56,286 bases of DNA from Burkholderiaceae bacterium (lineage in GTDB: Bacteria > Pseudomonadota > Gammaproteobacteria > Burkholderiales > Burkholderiaceae_E): NCBI GenBank assembly GCA_024643785.1, contig JAHEMI010000004.1, positions 1 through 56,286 of the forward strand. The letters run 5' to 3'. Of the stretch, positions 20,518-30,881 are shown one piece after another (the stretch's first letter is position 1; every line of letters begins with the position of its first letter). Below the pieces are notes generated by a model. That model saw only the letters and a list, made by a program, of their open reading frames with translations. It made no database searches and was not told where the DNA came from. The position numbers and the translations under genes were made by a program.

Positions 20518-21147
20518 TTGAGCAATTCCTTCCCCGCCCCGCACCAGAGCAGCCGCGACCTGATCCTCGCTTCGGGCTCGCGCTACCGCCAGGAGCTGCT
20601 GGCCCGACTGCAGCTGAATTTCTCGGTCATCGTCCCGGCGATTGACGAGTCGCCGGCCGTGGGCGAGGCACCGCGGACGCTCGCCGAGCGGCTGGCCCTG
20701 GCCAAGGCCGCTGCCGTCGCGGCCCGCCATCCCGAGGCCGTCGTCATCGGCTCGGACCAGGCGGCGACCGTCGACGGCCGGGACATCGTCGGCAAGCCTG
20801 GTTCCCATGAGCGCGCCGTAGCGCAACTGCAGGCCGCCTCGGGGCGGGCGATGGAATTCCACACCGCGGTGGCCGTGGTCTGCGCCGCCACCGGTTTTCG
20901 CGAGGTCGTTACGGTGCCCACGACGGTACGTTTCCGATCCCTCTCGGACGAGCTCATCGAGTCCTACCTGCGGGCCGAGACCCCCTACGACTGCGCCGGC
21001 GCGGCCAAATGCGAAGGGCTCGGCGCGGTCCTGCTGGAGGCTATCGATGGCCCCGACCCCAGCGCCCTGATCGGGCTGCCGCTGATCGCCCTGTGCCAGA
21101 TGCTCGTCAGAGCCGGGATCGACGTTCTGCCAGGAATCGCGCCATGA
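20518..21147 (+). CDS. maf: Maf family nucleotide pyrophosphatase
   Basis: LILASGSRYRQELLARLQLNFSVIVPAIDES; VIGSDQAA; ETPYDCAGAAKCEGLG; probable TTG start. Confidence 0.92.
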   Translation: MSNSFPAPHQSSRDLILASGSRYRQELLARLQLNFSVIVPAIDESPAVGEAPRTLAERLALAKAAAVAARHPEAVVIGSDQAATVDGRDIVGKPGSHERAVAQLQAASGRAMEFHTAVAVVCAATGFREVVTVPTTVRFRSLSDELIESYLRAETPYDCAGAAKCEGLGAVLLEAIDGPDPSALIGLPLIALCQMLVRAGIDVLPGIAP

Positions 21148-21947
21148 CCCAGGCACCCGGGCGCCTGTGGCTGGTTCCGGCCCCGATCGGGGATCCCGCC
21201 GAGGCCCGGACGATCCTGCCGGCAGCAACGCTGGCCGCAATCACCGCTCTCGAAGTCTTCATAGTCGAGAACGCCAAGAGCGCGCGGGCCTTCCTGAGGA
21301 CGCTGGAACTGTCCCGGCCGCTCCAGGAACTCGAAATGCTGGAATGGAACGAACACAGCCGCGCCGAAGATCTGCCGCGGACACTGGCGCCGCTGCTGGC
21401 CGGCCGTGACGTCGGTCTGGTATCGGAAGCCGGCTGCCCGGCCGTGGCGGACCCCGGCGCCGACCTGGTGGCGGCGGCGCACGCCCATGGCATCGAGGTC
21501 CGCCCCCTGGTCGGCCCGAGTTCGCTGCTGCTGGCGCTGATGGCCTCCGGACTCAATGGCCAGCGCTTCAGCTTTGCCGGCTACCTGCCGGTCGACGCCG
21601 GCCAGCGCGCCGCGGCGATCGTGGCCTGCGAGCGGCGTTCGGCGCTCGGTGACGAAACCGTGCTGCTGATCGAGACGCCCTATCGCAACGGCCAGATCCT
21701 GGCGGCACTGCTCGCGAACCTGCGCCCCGACACCAGGGTGCTGGTCGCCAGCGGACTGACCCAGCCGGAACAGTTGATCATCATGCGCAGCGTCGGCGAA
21801 CTGCGTGCCGCCCCGCCCGAGTTGCCGCGCACACCGACAGTCTTCGGCCTGCTGGCCAAAGCGGCCGGCACCAAGGCCCCGGCTGGCCCCCCGGAGCGTC
21901 CCCGGCGCCCGCGCAGCCCGCGCGCGCCCCGGCCGCGCCGCGGCTAG
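21144..21947 (+). CDS. SAM-dependent methyltransferase (tetrapyrrole methylase/RsmI-like fold)
   Basis: LWLVPAPIGDPAEA...; VGLVSEAGCPAVADPGADLVAAAH; RPLVGPSSLLLALMASGLNGQRFSFAGYLP. Confidence 0.88.
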   Translation: MTQAPGRLWLVPAPIGDPAEARTILPAATLAAITALEVFIVENAKSARAFLRTLELSRPLQELEMLEWNEHSRAEDLPRTLAPLLAGRDVGLVSEAGCPAVADPGADLVAAAHAHGIEVRPLVGPSSLLLALMASGLNGQRFSFAGYLPVDAGQRAAAIVACERRSALGDETVLLIETPYRNGQILAALLANLRPDTRVLVASGLTQPEQLIIMRSVGELRAAPPELPRTPTVFGLLAKAAGTKAPAGPPERPRRPRSPRAPRPRRG

Positions 21948-21975
21948 TGCCGGTGCGTCAGCGCCAGGACGCTCC

Positions 21976-22947
21976 CTAGCGCAGCCGCCAGCTTCCGGAG
22001 TTCGTGCCGAGCAGCGCCGGCAGCGCGTTGCCGATACTCGCGCCGACCGTCTTGGCGAAGCGATCGAGCAAACCTTCGTGGTGGGAGAAATCGACCACAT
22101 ACTCGGCCTTGATCACATCGCGGGCCACTGACTCGAGGCTGCCGAGCCCATCGGCGAGCCCCAGTTCAATCGAGCTGGCGCCGCTCCACACCAGGCCGTT
22201 GAACACGTCGGCCTCGGGCTTGAGGCGCGCGCCCCGCCCCTGACGCACCGCGGCGATGAACTGGGCGTGGATCTCGGAGAGCATGCCCTTGGCGTGGGCG
22301 AGTTCCTGCGGACTGACCGGCTTGAAGCTGTCGAGGAAACCCTTGTGGCTCCCGGCAGTGATCAGCCGCCGTTCCACCCCGAGCTTGTCGATCGTGCCGA
22401 CGAAGCCGAAGCCGTCAATCAGCACCCCGATCGAGCCCACCAGACTCGCCTTGTCGACGTAGATCTGGTCGGCGGCCGCGGCCACGTAGTAGGCGCCAGA
22501 AGCGCCGAGGTCCTCGACCACCGCGTAGAGCGGAATCTTGGGATGGAGCTGGCGCTGGCGCAGGATTTCGTCGTAGACAATTCCCGCCTGCACCGGACTG
22601 CCGCCCGGGCTGTTGACTCGCAGGATCACTCCGGCAGTGCGCTTGTCCTTGAACGCGTCCTGCAACGCACCCACCAGGCCCTCGGCTGAAACCGGCCCGT
22701 CGGAACTGATCACGCCGTTGAAATCGATCAGCGCCGTATGCCGGTCCGGACGCACTGGCAGGTCGCTCCACTCCCACACTCCGGCCACGACCAGCAGGGC
22801 GGAGACGGCGACAGCCAGGAACGCCAGCTTGAAAAAGATTCCCCAGCGCCGGTTCCGCCGCCGCTCGCGCAGCACATCGCGGGCAAAACGTTCGATCAGG
22901 CTGCGCTCCCAGCCCTCGCCACGCGCTCGGCCTTCCGGGTCTTCCAT
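21976..22947 (-). CDS. sppA: S49 family signal peptide peptidase (SppA-like)
   Basis: VNSPGGSPVQAG; Lys-containing YYVAAAADQIYVDKASLVGSIGVLID. Confidence 0.9.
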   Translation of the reverse strand: MEDPEGRARGEGWERSLIERFARDVLRERRRNRRWGIFFKLAFLAVAVSALLVVAGVWEWSDLPVRPDRHTALIDFNGVISSDGPVSAEGLVGALQDAFKDKRTAGVILRVNSPGGSPVQAGIVYDEILRQRQLHPKIPLYAVVEDLGASGAYYVAAAADQIYVDKASLVGSIGVLIDGFGFVGTIDKLGVERRLITAGSHKGFLDSFKPVSPQELAHAKGMLSEIHAQFIAAVRQGRGARLKPEADVFNGLVWSGASSIELGLADGLGSLESVARDVIKAEYVVDFSHHEGLLDRFAKTVGASIGNALPALLGTNSGSWRLR

Positions 22948-22993
22948 CTGCTCACCTCGTTGCGTTGCAGCTGCCCCAGGGATGCGGCGCGCT

Positions 22994-23653
22994 TCAGACC
23001 CGGGCCAGCAGTTCGACCCGCAACTGTGCCACTGTATCGACCAGCACCAATGCCGGTTCGCCGCCAAGCGCGCTGCGGGGGTGTGCTCCGTAGCTTACCC
23101 CGATTGCGGCCGATCCGGCGCGTCTCGCCATGCCGAGGTCGTGGGTGGTGTCGCCAATCATCAGCGCCTCGGATGTCGCTACCCCGAGCTCGGCGCAAAT
23201 ATCCTGCAGCATCCACGGTGCCGGCTTGGGTGAGCCCTCGTCGGCACAGCGGCTGGTGATGAAGCGCTCCTTCCAGCCGGTCTGCTGCAGGGCGCGGTCG
23301 AGCCCGACCCGCGACTTGCCGGTGGCGATCGCCAGCCAGGATGTGGTCCGGGCGAGCGCGTCGAGCACCTCGACGATGCCATCGAACGGCTGCAGGTAGG
23401 GGTCGCGCTGGAAGAAATGGACCTTGTAGCGCTCGATAAAGGCGCTCTCCTGGTCAGCGCGAATCGTCGGCACCGCGGTTCGGATCGCATCGCGCAGGCC
23501 CAGGCCGATGACGTGCGAGGCCTGTTCGCGGGACGGCACTTCGAGACCAAGGTCGGCTGCCGCGCCGCGAATCGCCGCGACGATCGCTGCGGTCGAGTCG
23601 ATCAGCGTGCCGTCCCAGTCGAACACCACGACCTTGTAGCCTGCTTCAGTCAT
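22994..23653 (-). CDS. HAD family hydrolase (phosphoglycolate phosphatase-like)
   Basis: VVVFDWDGTLIDSTAAIV; ATGKSRVGLDRAL; MIGDTTHDLGMARRAG. Confidence 0.9.
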   Translation of the reverse strand: MTEAGYKVVVFDWDGTLIDSTAAIVAAIRGAAADLGLEVPSREQASHVIGLGLRDAIRTAVPTIRADQESAFIERYKVHFFQRDPYLQPFDGIVEVLDALARTTSWLAIATGKSRVGLDRALQQTGWKERFITSRCADEGSPKPAPWMLQDICAELGVATSEALMIGDTTHDLGMARRAGSAAIGVSYGAHPRSALGGEPALVLVDTVAQLRVELLARV

Positions 23654-24602
23654 TGCTTGCTCCTGCGCCCGGAACGAGCGCTGCGAAAGTCGCGGGCAGC
23701 GGTGCCTCGATCGTCATTTTCTGCCCCGACTGGGGGTGCCTGAAGCTGATCCGGGCCGCGTGCAGGAACATCCGCCGATGCCCCTGCCGGGCCAGCAGCC
23801 GGTTGGTCTCGAAATTGCCATACTTGTCGTCGCCCGCGATCGGGAACCCGGCGTCGGCCAGGTGGACCCGGATCTGATGGGTCCGGCCGGTCAGCAACTC
23901 GGCCTCGACCAGGCTGAATTCGCCCAGACCAGGCAGCACCACCGAGGCCAGCCCGGTGACCCGGGTGCGGGCCTCCTGGCCCTCGGGAGCGACCGCGACC
24001 CGCCGCTCCCCCTCCCCGGTCAGGTAACGCTGCAGCGGCGCTGTCATGGTCTTGGTGCGCTTCGGGAAGCGTCCGCTGACGATTGCCAGGTAGCGCTTGT
24101 CGGTGCTGCGTTCGCGCAACTGACGATGGAGGTCAAGCAGCCAGGGACGCTTGCGGGCGAACAGCAACACCCCCGAAGTCTCGCGGTCGAGCCGGTGAAC
24201 CAGCTCCAGGTAGCGCTCAGCGGGGCGCGCGGCGCGCAACTGCTCGATGGCACCGCTGGCCACGCCGCTGCCGCCGTGCACTGCCAGCCCGGCGGGCTTG
24301 TCGATCGCTACTATGCCCTCGTCCTCGTAGATGATCGGCAGCCGCCCGCCCGCCGCCGCCGCCAGCTGCGAGGGCACTGCGCCCCGGGGCACTTCGGCCT
24401 GGGCCACCCGGATCGGCGGGATGCGCACCTGCTCGCCCAGTTCCAGCCGATGATCAGCCTTGACGCGGCGCCCGTCGATGCGCAGCTGCCCGCTGCGGAT
24501 CAGCTGGTAGAGATGGCTGCGGGGAACCCCCTTGCAGGTCCGGATCAGGAAATTGTCGAGCCGCTGGCCAGCGCTGTTTTCGTCGATACTGACCAGTACC
24601 AC
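23646..24602 (-). CDS. rluC: 23S rRNA pseudouridine synthase RluC-like
   Basis: S4 domain plus LVHRLDRETSGVLLFARKR and RTHQIRVHLADAGFPIAGDDKYG. Start uncertain: GTG at 24602 chosen; ATG at 24722 possible but would overlap the rne promoter. Confidence 0.88.
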   Translation of the reverse strand: MVLVSIDENSAGQRLDNFLIRTCKGVPRSHLYQLIRSGQLRIDGRRVKADHRLELGEQVRIPPIRVAQAEVPRGAVPSQLAAAAGGRLPIIYEDEGIVAIDKPAGLAVHGGSGVASGAIEQLRAARPAERYLELVHRLDRETSGVLLFARKRPWLLDLHRQLRERSTDKRYLAIVSGRFPKRTKTMTAPLQRYLTGEGERRVAVAPEGQEARTRVTGLASVVLPGLGEFSLVEAELLTGRTHQIRVHLADAGFPIAGDDKYGNFETNRLLARQGHRRMFLHAARISFRHPQSGQKMTIEAPLPATFAALVPGAGASND

Positions 24603-24700
24603 CGCTCCGCTGCCCCTGCCCGCCCCCTGGCCGGGGGAACCAGAAGGGCCCTCGCCGGCCGGAGATTGCGGTTGAACTTGTATACCTAAGGTCTTCAAAT

Positions 24701-24709
24701 TGCTATACT
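24701..24709 (+). promoter_or_regulatory. Candidate extended -10 promoter of rne (TGCTATACT)
   Basis: TGC-TATACT with weak -35, about 490 nt upstream of the rne ATG. Confidence 0.6.
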
Positions 24710-24714
24710 CGCGG

Positions 24715-25196
24715 GGCCGCATAAGTGATGGCAGGCGTTGTGTAGTCGTGCAGTGAGGATTTGCAGCAGCTGGTGCAGGGGTCGAAAACGACCCGGCACC
24801 CGAGCCAAGTCCGGACATACCACGGCTCTGAACGTCGTGCCGAGGGTTCAGATTCTACCGGTACCCAGAGAATCACAGACGGCAGGAAGAATACTTGGAA
24901 CCGCGGCTCCGAGCCTTAAGGACGGAGCGCGGGACGATGCGAATTCATCGAGAACAATACGAGCGGTCTGCGTAACGTCGCAGCCCTGTCCAACCTGTGC
25001 AGATCCCATTGAGCAACTCGCAGAAACCTCGAACCGGAGTGCCGACAAGAGCACCTCTGGGCGATCGCCTGCGCGGGACACACTCTCAGGCCCTACGCTA
25101 GCGGCAACACCGCTGCGCACTCGTCTCTCGCTGTTCCATTCGCATCTCCCGCTGGTCTTCGCGTCGGCCACGCCTCTGACGCCGGGAGTAGTCTGA
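24715..25196 (+). promoter_or_regulatory. Long 5' leader of rne (candidate autoregulatory RNA)
   Basis: About 480 nt between a good promoter and the rne start with no convincing ORF; strong hairpin at 24901-24932. Confidence 0.6.
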
Positions 25197-28142
25197 ATGA
25201 AACGTATGCTGTTCAACGCAACCCACGCCGAGGAGTTGCGCGTCGCAATTGTCGAGGGGCAGAAGCTCATCGACATCGACATCGAGTCGGCCGGCCGTGA
25301 ATCACGCAAAAGCAACATCTACAAAGGGGTTATCACCCGGGTAGAGCCCAGCCTCGAAGCCTGCTTCATCAACTATGGTGAGGAGCGCCACGGTTTCCTG
25401 CCCTTCAAGGAAATCTCCCGGATCTATTTCAAGGGCGGCGCCGATGTCTCACGGGCCCGCATCCAGGATGTGGTCAGCGAAGGCCAGGAACTCATTGTCC
25501 AGGTCGACAAGGAAGAGCGCGGCAACAAGGGCGCTGCCCTGACGACCTTCATTTCGCTGGCTGGCCGCTACCTGGTCCTGATGCCCAACAATCCCCGCGG
25601 CGGCGGCGTTTCGCGCCGTGTCGAGGGCGAGGAGCGCCAGGAACTGCGCGAAGTGATGGACTCGCTCGAGTATCCCTCGGGCATGAGCCTGATCGCGCGC
25701 ACCGCCGGGCTGGGCCGCGCCGGTGAAGAACTGCAGTGGGACCTCAACTACCTGCTCAAGCTCTGGCAGGCCATCGACGGCGCCGCCAAGTCCGCCCCCG
25801 GCGCATTCCTGATCTACCAGGAATCGAGCCTGGTGATCCGCGCGATTCGCGACTATTTCACGGTCGACGTCGGCGAACTGCTGATCGACACTCCCGAGAT
25901 CTACGAACAGGCCCGCCAGTTCATGGGCCACGTGATGCCGGACCTGGTCAGCCGCGTCAAGCGCTACAGCGACGACGTGCCGCTGTTCTCGCGCTTCCAG
26001 ATCGAACACCAGATCGAGACCGCCTACGCGCGCATCGTGCCGCTGCCCTCGGGCGGCGCGATCGTGATCGACCACAGCGAAGCGCTGGTGGCCATCGACG
26101 TCAACTCGGCCCGCGCCACCAAGGGTTCGGACATCGAGGAGACGGCGCTGCGCACCAACCTCGAGGCCGCCGACGAAGTCGCCCGGCAGATGCGCCTGCG
26201 CGACCTCGGCGGGCTGATCGTGATCGATTTCATCGACATGGAGAACGCCAAGAACCAGCGCGAGGTCGAGGCCCGGATCAAGGACGCCCTGCACTACGAC
26301 CGGGCGCGCCTGCAAATGGGCAAGATCTCCCGCTTCGGCCTGATGGAACTGTCGCGCCAGCGCCTGCGTCCGGCGCTCAACGAAGGCACCCACATCACCT
26401 GCCCGCGCTGCAATGGCACCGGCGTGATCCGCGACATCGAGTCTTCGGCACTGCATGTCCTGCGGGTCATCCAGGAAGACGCGATGAAGGAAAACACCGC
26501 CGCGATCTACACCCAGGTCCCGGTCGAGGTCGCCACCTATCTGCTCAACGAGAAACGCGCGGAAATCGCCAAGCTCGAAGCCCGGCTCAAGGTCGAGATC
26601 GTGCTGATCCCGAACAAGTACATCGAGACGCCGCACTACAAGATCGAGCGCATGCGCCACGATGACGAGCGGCTGGCCAACTACCGCTCGAGCTTCTCGG
26701 TCGCCGACGGCCCGAGCGAGGAAGATTCCTACCTCGAAACGAAACTGGCCGCCCCGGCCAAACGCCAGGAAGCGCTCGTCAAGGGTGTCCTGCGCGACCC
26801 CAACATGCCGGCACCGACGCCGCGTCCGGCAGTCGCGCCGGAAGCCAAGCCGGCGAAACCGCTGGCCGCCGGGACTGCCGGTGCCGGAGGGTTTGCCAAG
26901 GCGATCGGCTGGCTGCGCGGTATTTTCCAGTCCGAGCCGGGCACGCCGGCGAGCACGCCGCGCACCGCGGCGAGCACGGGCGAGACCAAGAAGGCAGGCG
27001 CTGGCGCCAGCGGTCGTAGCGATGGCCGGCGCTCACGCCGTGACGACGCCCGTCCTGACGGCCGCAGCGGACGCGGTAGCCGCGGTGGACGCGGTTCGCG
27101 CGGCGCCGCCCAGCAGGACCGCGAAGGGCGCGACAACGCCGAGTCACGGCCTGCAGCCGCACCGGCTGGCACTGCCAAAGAAGGCGCGGTCGCCGAGACC
27201 GGCACCAGACGCGGTGGTCGCCGCGGCGGTCGCCGTGACGGCGCCCAGCGCGACCGTACGGAAGGTGCTGCCGCGAGTAGCGCAGCAGGCGCCGGCGTAG
27301 CTGAAGCGGCAGCGGCACATGACACAGCGGCAGCTCCGAGCGGCAACGACATCGTGGTCAGAAAGGACCTGCTGCCGATCGAAGTCGGCACCCTGCCCGA
27401 AGCTGTCGGCGCAGCACCAGAGGCTGAAGCCGCCGGCGACGGTGACGACGGCACCACCCGGCGGCGCAGCCGTCGGCGCCGCGGTCGTCGCGGTCGCGGT
27501 GGCGATGCTGGCGCAGCGACGCCGGAAGATGGCGCGACTGCAGAAGCACAAACCGCTGCGGTAGCGCACGACGAAGCTGAAGTGGCGCCGGAGACCGACG
27601 TGGCCGCGGAGGTTGCGGAAACGCAGCCGGCAAGCGCGGCGGTTGCGCCAGTTGCCGAAGTGACTGAGGCGGCTCCGGTTGCGGCCCTCGAGGAGGAGTC
27701 CGCTGAGGCAGTAGCAGCGGCTGCGCCAGTCGAGCCCAAAGCCGAGGAGGCAGCGGCGCCCGCCGCGGCCCAACCCGAGGAGGCCGTGGCGGACAGCGCG
27801 GCCCAGTCCGAGGAGACTCCGGCTGGCGTTGCCGAGCAGGTGCCGGAACCCGTCGCCGCGAAACCAGTGGCAGCGGAGCCGGTTGCGCTCGAGAGCAGCC
27901 CGGTCGTGGTCCAGGTAGTTGCGGACAGCGCGCCGGAACCGGCCCAGATCCAGGGCGACCTGCTGGAGATCGTCGCGCAAGCCGGACTGGAACTGGTCGA
28001 GACCGCGCCCAGCGCCGCCCCGGCCGAGACTCCGGCAGCGCCGGTGGCACGGACGCCGCGGCCGCGGCGCAAGCGCAAGACGGCTCCGGTGATAGCCGAT
28101 GAACCTTTGGCCCAGGTCGAAACCGGCAAGTCGCCCGACTGA
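25197..28142 (+). CDS. rne: Ribonuclease E
   Basis: [32 protein letters not shown]1 domain; [19 protein letters not shown] Zn-link; long Arg-rich and Ala/Glu/Pro-rich C-terminus. Confidence 0.97.
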   Translation: MKRMLFNATHAEELRVAIVEGQKLIDIDIESAGRESRKSNIYKGVITRVEPSLEACFINYGEERHGFLPFKEISRIYFKGGADVSRARIQDVVSEGQELIVQVDKEERGNKGAALTTFISLAGRYLVLMPNNPRGGGVSRRVEGEERQELREVMDSLEYPSGMSLIARTAGLGRAGEELQWDLNYLLKLWQAIDGAAKSAPGAFLIYQESSLVIRAIRDYFTVDVGELLIDTPEIYEQARQFMGHVMPDLVSRVKRYSDDVPLFSRFQIEHQIETAYARIVPLPSGGAIVIDHSEALVAIDVNSARATKGSDIEETALRTNLEAADEVARQMRLRDLGGLIVIDFIDMENAKNQREVEARIKDALHYDRARLQMGKISRFGLMELSRQRLRPALNEGTHITCPRCNGTGVIRDIESSALHVLRVIQEDAMKENTAAIYTQVPVEVATYLLNEKRAEIAKLEARLKVEIVLIPNKYIETPHYKIERMRHDDERLANYRSSFSVADGPSEEDSYLETKLAAPAKRQEALVKGVLRDPNMPAPTPRPAVAPEAKPAKPLAAGTAGAGGFAKAIGWLRGIFQSEPGTPASTPRTAASTGETKKAGAGASGRSDGRRSRRDDARPDGRSGRGSRGGRGSRGAAQQDREGRDNAESRPAAAPAGTAKEGAVAETGTRRGGRRGGRRDGAQRDRTEGAAASSAAGAGVAEAAAAHDTAAAPSGNDIVVRKDLLPIEVGTLPEAVGAAPEAEAAGDGDDGTTRRRSRRRRGRRGRGGDAGAATPEDGATAEAQTAAVAHDEAEVAPETDVAAEVAETQPASAAVAPVAEVTEAAPVAALEEESAEAVAAAAPVEPKAEEAAAPAAAQPEEAVADSAAQSEETPAGVAEQVPEPVAAKPVAAEPVALESSPVVVQVVADSAPEPAQIQGDLLEIVAQAGLELVETAPSAAPAETPAAPVARTPRPRRKRKTAPVIADEPLAQVETGKSPD

Positions 28143-28153
28143 ACGCCGGTGGA

Positions 28154-28183
28154 GGCGCGGTTCCCGTCCGCGGGAACTGCGCC
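28154..28183 (+). terminator. Strong 3' hairpin after rne (UCCG tetraloop), no U-tract
   Basis: GGCGCGGTTCCCG-TCCG-CGGGAACTGCGCC, 13 bp stem (one G-U), 12 nt after the rne stop. Confidence 0.5.
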
Positions 28184-28250
28184 ACCATGGACAAGCCCTG
28201 AACGGTTGAAACGGTAGGCTATCATCCGGGAGCAGCACCGAGCCACTCCC

Positions 28251-29354
28251 ATGACCGAACGAATCATCCCCATCGCTGACGCCCGCTACAACGCGGGCAC
28301 CCCAAGCGTCCCGGAGAACCCGGCGCCGGCCACCGGCAGGCTCGCCGACGCACACGGGCGGATGCTCCGCGACCTGCGGATATCGGTTACCGATCGGTGC
28401 AATTTCCGCTGCTCGTACTGCATGCCACCAGCGGTCTTCGACAGCAATTTCCAGTTCCTGCCCCACTCCTCGCTGCTGACCTTCGAGGAGATCGAACGGA
28501 TGGCGAGGATCTTTGCCGCGCACGGGGTCGAGAAGATCAGGATTACCGGCGGCGAACCGCTGCTGCGGCGGAATATCGAGGCCTTGATCGGCATGCTGGC
28601 GCAGATCCGCACCACCGCCGACCGGCCACTCGAGATCACGCTGACCACCAACGCCTCGCTGCTCGAGCGCAAGGCTGCGGCTCTGGCTGATGCCGGCCTG
28701 CGCCGCGTCACGGTCAGCCTCGACGCCCTCGATGATGCGGTTTTTCGCGCCATGAACAGCGCCGACTTTCCGGTTGCCGACGTCCTCGCCGGCATCGATG
28801 CCGCCGCGGCAGCCGGTTTGCGCTCGATCAAGGTCAACATGGTCGTCAAGCGCGGCGTCAACGATGGCCAGATCGTGCCGATGGCGCGCCATTTCCGCGG
28901 CTCCGGGCACATCGTGCGCTTCATCGAATTCATGGACGTGGGCGCCTCCAATGGCTGGCGACTCGACGACGTGGTGCCGAGCGCCGAGGTGATCGCGCGG
29001 ATCAGCGAGCATTTCCCGCTCGAACCGGTGGCCGCCCAGTACCACGGGGAAGTTGCCACCCGTTGGCGTTACACCGACGGGAGCGGCGAAATCGGCGTGA
29101 TTTCATCGGTTACCCAGCCGTTCTGCGCGTCGTGCAACCGGGCGCGGCTGTCGACCGAAGGCAAGCTCTTCACCTGCCTGTTCGCGACGGCAGGACATGA
29201 TTTGCGCTCGCTGTTGCGCGCCGGCTATAGCGACGAGCAGATCTCGGGCGCGATTGCCGCGCTCTGGGCCGGGCGCATGGACCGCTATTCCGAGATCAGG
29301 TCAGAGGCCACGAGCGGCCTGCGGCGGATTGAAATGTCCTACATCGGTGGCTGA
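28251..29354 (+). CDS. moaA: GTP 3',8-cyclase MoaA
   Basis: [13 protein letters not shown] radical SAM motif; [32 protein letters not shown]. Confidence 0.97.
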   Translation: MTERIIPIADARYNAGTPSVPENPAPATGRLADAHGRMLRDLRISVTDRCNFRCSYCMPPAVFDSNFQFLPHSSLLTFEEIERMARIFAAHGVEKIRITGGEPLLRRNIEALIGMLAQIRTTADRPLEITLTTNASLLERKAAALADAGLRRVTVSLDALDDAVFRAMNSADFPVADVLAGIDAAAAAGLRSIKVNMVVKRGVNDGQIVPMARHFRGSGHIVRFIEFMDVGASNGWRLDDVVPSAEVIARISEHFPLEPVAAQYHGEVATRWRYTDGSGEIGVISSVTQPFCASCNRARLSTEGKLFTCLFATAGHDLRSLLRAGYSDEQISGAIAALWAGRMDRYSEIRSEATSGLRRIEMSYIGG

Positions 29355-29388
29355 CCAGCGTCGTGCCGAACCCGCAGCGATCGCGGCG

Positions 29389-30273
29389 ATGAGCGTTCCG
29401 CCAATCGAAATCACCGCCAATGCGCGCCCCGCCACCTTCGAGGTGGAGGCGATCAATGAGCATGGTGCGATCGTGCCCACGGTCATTGCCGGTGAACACC
29501 CGCTGACGATCTACCTCGACAAGCGCGAACTGGTCACGCTGATGACGCTGGGAGCGGCTCCCGAGCATCTCGCCCTGGGATACCTGCGCAACCAGCGGCT
29601 GGTGGCCGATCTCGCGGAACTGGCCGCGGTCCAGGTCGACTGGGCGACCGACTCGGTGGCGATAACCTCGCGTACCCTGCGCGCCAGCGGGGTCACGATG
29701 TGGGAGTCATCGCCAGGAGCCGCCGAGCTCGATTCCCGGCTCGCGCGGCGCACGATCACCACCGGTTGCGCTCAGGGATCGGTGTTTGGCGACCTCATGG
29801 AAGCGCTCGACCAGGTGGCGCTCCCCGCGGCGGCGCGACTCAGCGAGGAAGTGCTGCTCACGGTGATGGAGCGGATCCGCAGCCATGAATCGATCTACCG
29901 CCTGGCGGGTGCCGTGCACGGCTGCGCGCTGTGTTCGAACGCCGGCGACAATCGCGGCGACATCCTCCGCTTCGTCGAGGACGTCGGGCGCCACAACGCG
30001 GTCGACGCGATTGCTGGCTGGATGTGGCTGGAACAGGTCACTGGCGCCGACAAGATCTTCTACACCACCGGGCGCCTGACTTCCGAGATGGTGATCAAGG
30101 CCGCACAGATGGGAATTCCGTTCCTGGTATCGCGCTCCGGCCTGACCCAGATGGGCTACGAAATCGCCCGCAGGGTCGGGATGACGATGATCGGCCGCTG
30201 CCAGGGTCGCCACTACCTGTTGTTCACTGGCCGGGAACGCTTCGTCACGCCGTCCGCGGGCGCCGTGGCATGA
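29389..30273 (+). CDS. fdhD: Formate dehydrogenase accessory sulfurtransferase FdhD
   Basis: TTGCAQGS, AGAVHGCALCSNAG, EDVGRHNAVDAIAG, GRLTSEMVIKAAQMGIPFLVSRSG. Confidence 0.94.
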   Translation: MSVPPIEITANARPATFEVEAINEHGAIVPTVIAGEHPLTIYLDKRELVTLMTLGAAPEHLALGYLRNQRLVADLAELAAVQVDWATDSVAITSRTLRASGVTMWESSPGAAELDSRLARRTITTGCAQGSVFGDLMEALDQVALPAAARLSEEVLLTVMERIRSHESIYRLAGAVHGCALCSNAGDNRGDILRFVEDVGRHNAVDAIAGWMWLEQVTGADKIFYTTGRLTSEMVIKAAQMGIPFLVSRSGLTQMGYEIARRVGMTMIGRCQGRHYLLFTGRERFVTPSAGAVA

Positions 30274-30881
30274 GCGCCTCCGGGCCCTCGACCGCGGTCA
30301 CCGGGATCGTCCTGGCCGGTGGTCTTGGCCGGCGGATGAGCGCTGACGGCAGCGGCATCGACAAGGGCCTGCAGCCGCTGGCCGGGCGCCCGATGGTGGC
30401 CCACGTCATCGAGCGGCTCGCGCCCCAGGTCGACGCGATCCTGGTCAACGCCAACCGCAATGTCGCGGCCTACCGGCAGTTCGGCTATCCGGTCCTGTCC
30501 GACGTGATCCCCGGATTTGCCGGGCCGCTTGCCGGACTGCACGCGGGGATGCTGGCCGCCACCACCGCCTGGGTGGTCACCGCGCCCTGCGACTCCCCCT
30601 ACCTGCCCCACGACCTGGTGGCGCGGCTGGCGGCCGCGGCGGCCGCTGCCAGCGCCCCGATTGCGGTGGTGCGCGCCGGCGATCGCCTCCAGCCGGTATT
30701 CGCGCTGGTCGAGTGCAGCCTGAGCGCGAGCCTCGCGGGCTACCTGGCCGACGGCAACCGCAAGATCGACCTCTGGTACCGGCAACACGCCGCAGTCGAA
30801 GTCGAATTTCCCGATCCGGCTGCATTTCGCAATATCAATACCCGCGACGAACTGGCGCGCTACGAACAGGGACTAAGGTGA
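30270..30881 (+). CDS. mobA: Molybdenum cofactor guanylyltransferase
   Basis: VTGIVLAGGLGRRMSADGSGIDKGLQPLAGRPM; APCDSPYLP. Confidence 0.95.
   Translation: MSASGPSTAVTGIVLAGGLGRRMSADGSGIDKGLQPLAGRPMVAHVIERLAPQVDAILVNANRNVAAYRQFGYPVLSDVIPGFAGPLAGLHAGMLAATTAWVVTAPCDSPYLPHDLVARLAAAAAAASAPIAVVRAGDRLQPVFALVECSLSASLAGYLADGNRKIDLWYRQHAAVEVEFPDPAAFRNINTRDELARYEQGLR

Noticed and set aside
24738-25196. 152-aa ORF in frame immediately upstream of rne
   Set aside because: TTG start, Ser/Arg/Thr/Pro composition, no motif, lower GC than neighbouring genes; better explained as the rne leader RNA.
26729-28273. 514-aa minus-strand Ala/Ser-rich ORF
   Set aside because: Mirror frame of the RNase E low-complexity C-terminus.
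27144-29045. 633-aa minus-strand ORF
   Set aside because: Antisense to the repetitive rne 3' end and moaA; Arg/Gly/His low complexity only.
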